From the NCBI GenBank assembly GCA_947452325.1, contig CANGCZ010000129.1:1-5241 (forward strand): a DNA stretch of 5,241 nucleotides, given 5' to 3'. The position numbers were made by a program, and so were the translations under genes. The notes beneath the pieces were generated by a model. It did no database searches. It worked only from the letters and a program-made list of their open reading frames with translations, and had not been told where the DNA came from. The DNA is from Comamonadaceae bacterium (lineage in GTDB: Bacteria > Pseudomonadota > Gammaproteobacteria > Burkholderiales > Burkholderiaceae_C). Shown piece after piece: positions 4,824-5,241 of the stretch (its first letter is position 1; each line of letters begins with the position of its first letter).

Positions 4824-5120
4824 TCACAAAAGATGCCCGTCCTGGCCTATGGCCGCATCCAGACGGTGCAATAAGTTGTTGAGGTTGTGGTGGGAACTGC
4901 CGGGCTCAGCCGGTGCAGCAGAAAAATCCGACAGTTCGAATGCCAGATTGAGAGCCGCCAGCACAGCAATGCGGTCGCGCGCCTTGATTTTGCCTGCGTC
5001 ACGGATGCTGCACATGGCGGCATCGACCTTGCGCACAGCCGTTTGAAAACGCTCTTCAGCACCGGGCGGACAGGCCAGCAAATAACTTTGACCCATGATT
5101 TGCACTTCGACTTGGCTCAT
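4824..5120 (-). CDS. zapA: Cell division protein ZapA
   Basis: This 98-residue protein has the ZapA layout: an N-terminal beta/alpha head VEVQIMGQSYLLACPPGAEERF (residues 4-25), then VRKVDAAMCSIRDAG (29-43) and a long helix KARDRIAVLAALNLAFEL (46-63) leading into the C-terminal coiled coil (HHNLNNLLHRLDAAIG). ZapA binds FtsZ at mid-cell and cross-links and stabilises Z-ring filaments. The length is typical. The start at 5120-5118 has an AAGGA ribosome site (complement of 5127-5131) and overlaps the stop of the upstream coiled-coil gene as ATGA, so the two are translationally coupled. Downstream, only about 20 bases separate its stop from the 6S RNA start, and the 6S promoter reaches into its 3' end. 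The C-terminal coiled coil seems short but the frame is intact. Confidence 0.93.
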   Translation of the reverse strand: MSQVEVQIMGQSYLLACPPGAEERFQTAVRKVDAAMCSIRDAGKIKARDRIAVLAALNLAFELSDFSAAPAEPGSSHHNLNNLLHRLDAAIGQDGHLL

Positions 5121-5241
5121 GCGCCGTCCTTGACATCCAGCGGTAACCGGTCAAGCAAACCATCAATGCGGCTGCGCGCTGCTTGCAAACGCGATTTGAG
5201 CGAGTCCCGCTCCTGGGTCAAGGTGTCGACCTGGGTTTCCA
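5117..5241 (-). CDS. 3' end of a small coiled-coil protein, ZapB/TIGR02449-like (5' end outside window)
   Basis: The last 40 residues are visible: ETQVDTLTQERDSLKSRL, then QAARSRIDGLLDRLPLDVKDGA and TGA at 5119-5117. The charged heptad pattern (TLTQERDSLKSRLQAARSRIDGLLDRL) is a coiled coil ending in a short polar tail. Small coiled-coil proteins of the TIGR02449/ZapB-like group sit directly upstream of zapA in many beta- and gammaproteobacteria and have an ERD.L..R...AR.R+..++.RL type C-terminus, which fits. The predicted role is a cell-division partner acting with ZapA at the Z-ring. It overlaps zapA by four bases (ATGA), indicating co-translation. The N-terminus and true length cannot be seen. 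Confidence 0.75.
   Translation of the reverse strand, partial: ETQVDTLTQERDSLKSRLQAARSRIDGLLDRLPLDVKDGA

Noticed and set aside
4676..4882. 68-codon plus-strand open frame over 6S RNA and the zapA end
   Set aside because: It is antisense to the 6S RNA, whose conserved hairpins explain the sequence.

Overview
The window reads as bacterial chromosome, most likely a betaproteobacterium of the order Burkholderiales (Comamonadaceae-like). Three things suggest this: a zapB-like/zapA/6S RNA block, an ApbA/PanE-type reductase carrying the extended 'NGLPWWYF' insertion, and moderately high GC judged by eye. No taxonomic search was run, so the assignment is inference.

The right part (about 4590-5241, all minus strand) is core genome. 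It holds the 3' end of a small coiled-coil gene resembling ZapB/TIGR02449, which overlaps zapA by four bases (ATGA). Directly behind zapA lies a 6S RNA gene (ssrS) with its own TACAAT -10 box. The zapA-ssrS pairing is a conserved proteobacterial arrangement. The 6S gene was called from its closing stem, its central-bubble hairpin and resemblance to the E. coli RNA.

The middle part (1234-4590, minus strand) is a tight three-gene metabolic unit. It encodes a ketopantoate-reductase-family dehydrogenase, an acyl-CoA synthetase whose P-loop (HTSGTTSRPK) is typical of the oxalate-CoA ligase/AAE3/Pcs60 clade, and a TauE/SafE-family permease. The intergenic gaps are 13 and 5 bases. The first start codon lies only about 38 bases beyond the predicted 3' end of 6S RNA, with no obvious promoter between them, so read-through from ssrS is plausible. 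Together the genes suggest activation of a small organic acid (oxalate-like, or possibly a sulfonated acid), an NADPH-dependent 2-oxoacid reduction and an anion exporter. The pathway is not established by the sequence.

The left part (1-1233) looks like accessory DNA. It contains the C-terminal end of an unrecognised, more AT-rich plus-strand gene. Convergent to that is a type II toxin-antitoxin pair: a ribbon-helix-helix antitoxin followed by a ParE/RelE-like toxin starting at TTG and overlapping by 13 bases. A 420-base gene-free stretch (814-1233) follows, packed with palindromes: a 9-bp inverted repeat around GGTCAGGTT, a 73-base imperfect palindrome three bases further on, an A7/T7-armed hairpin, and a 15-bp direct repeat 54 bases apart. 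This structured intergenic DNA is the least explained part of the window.
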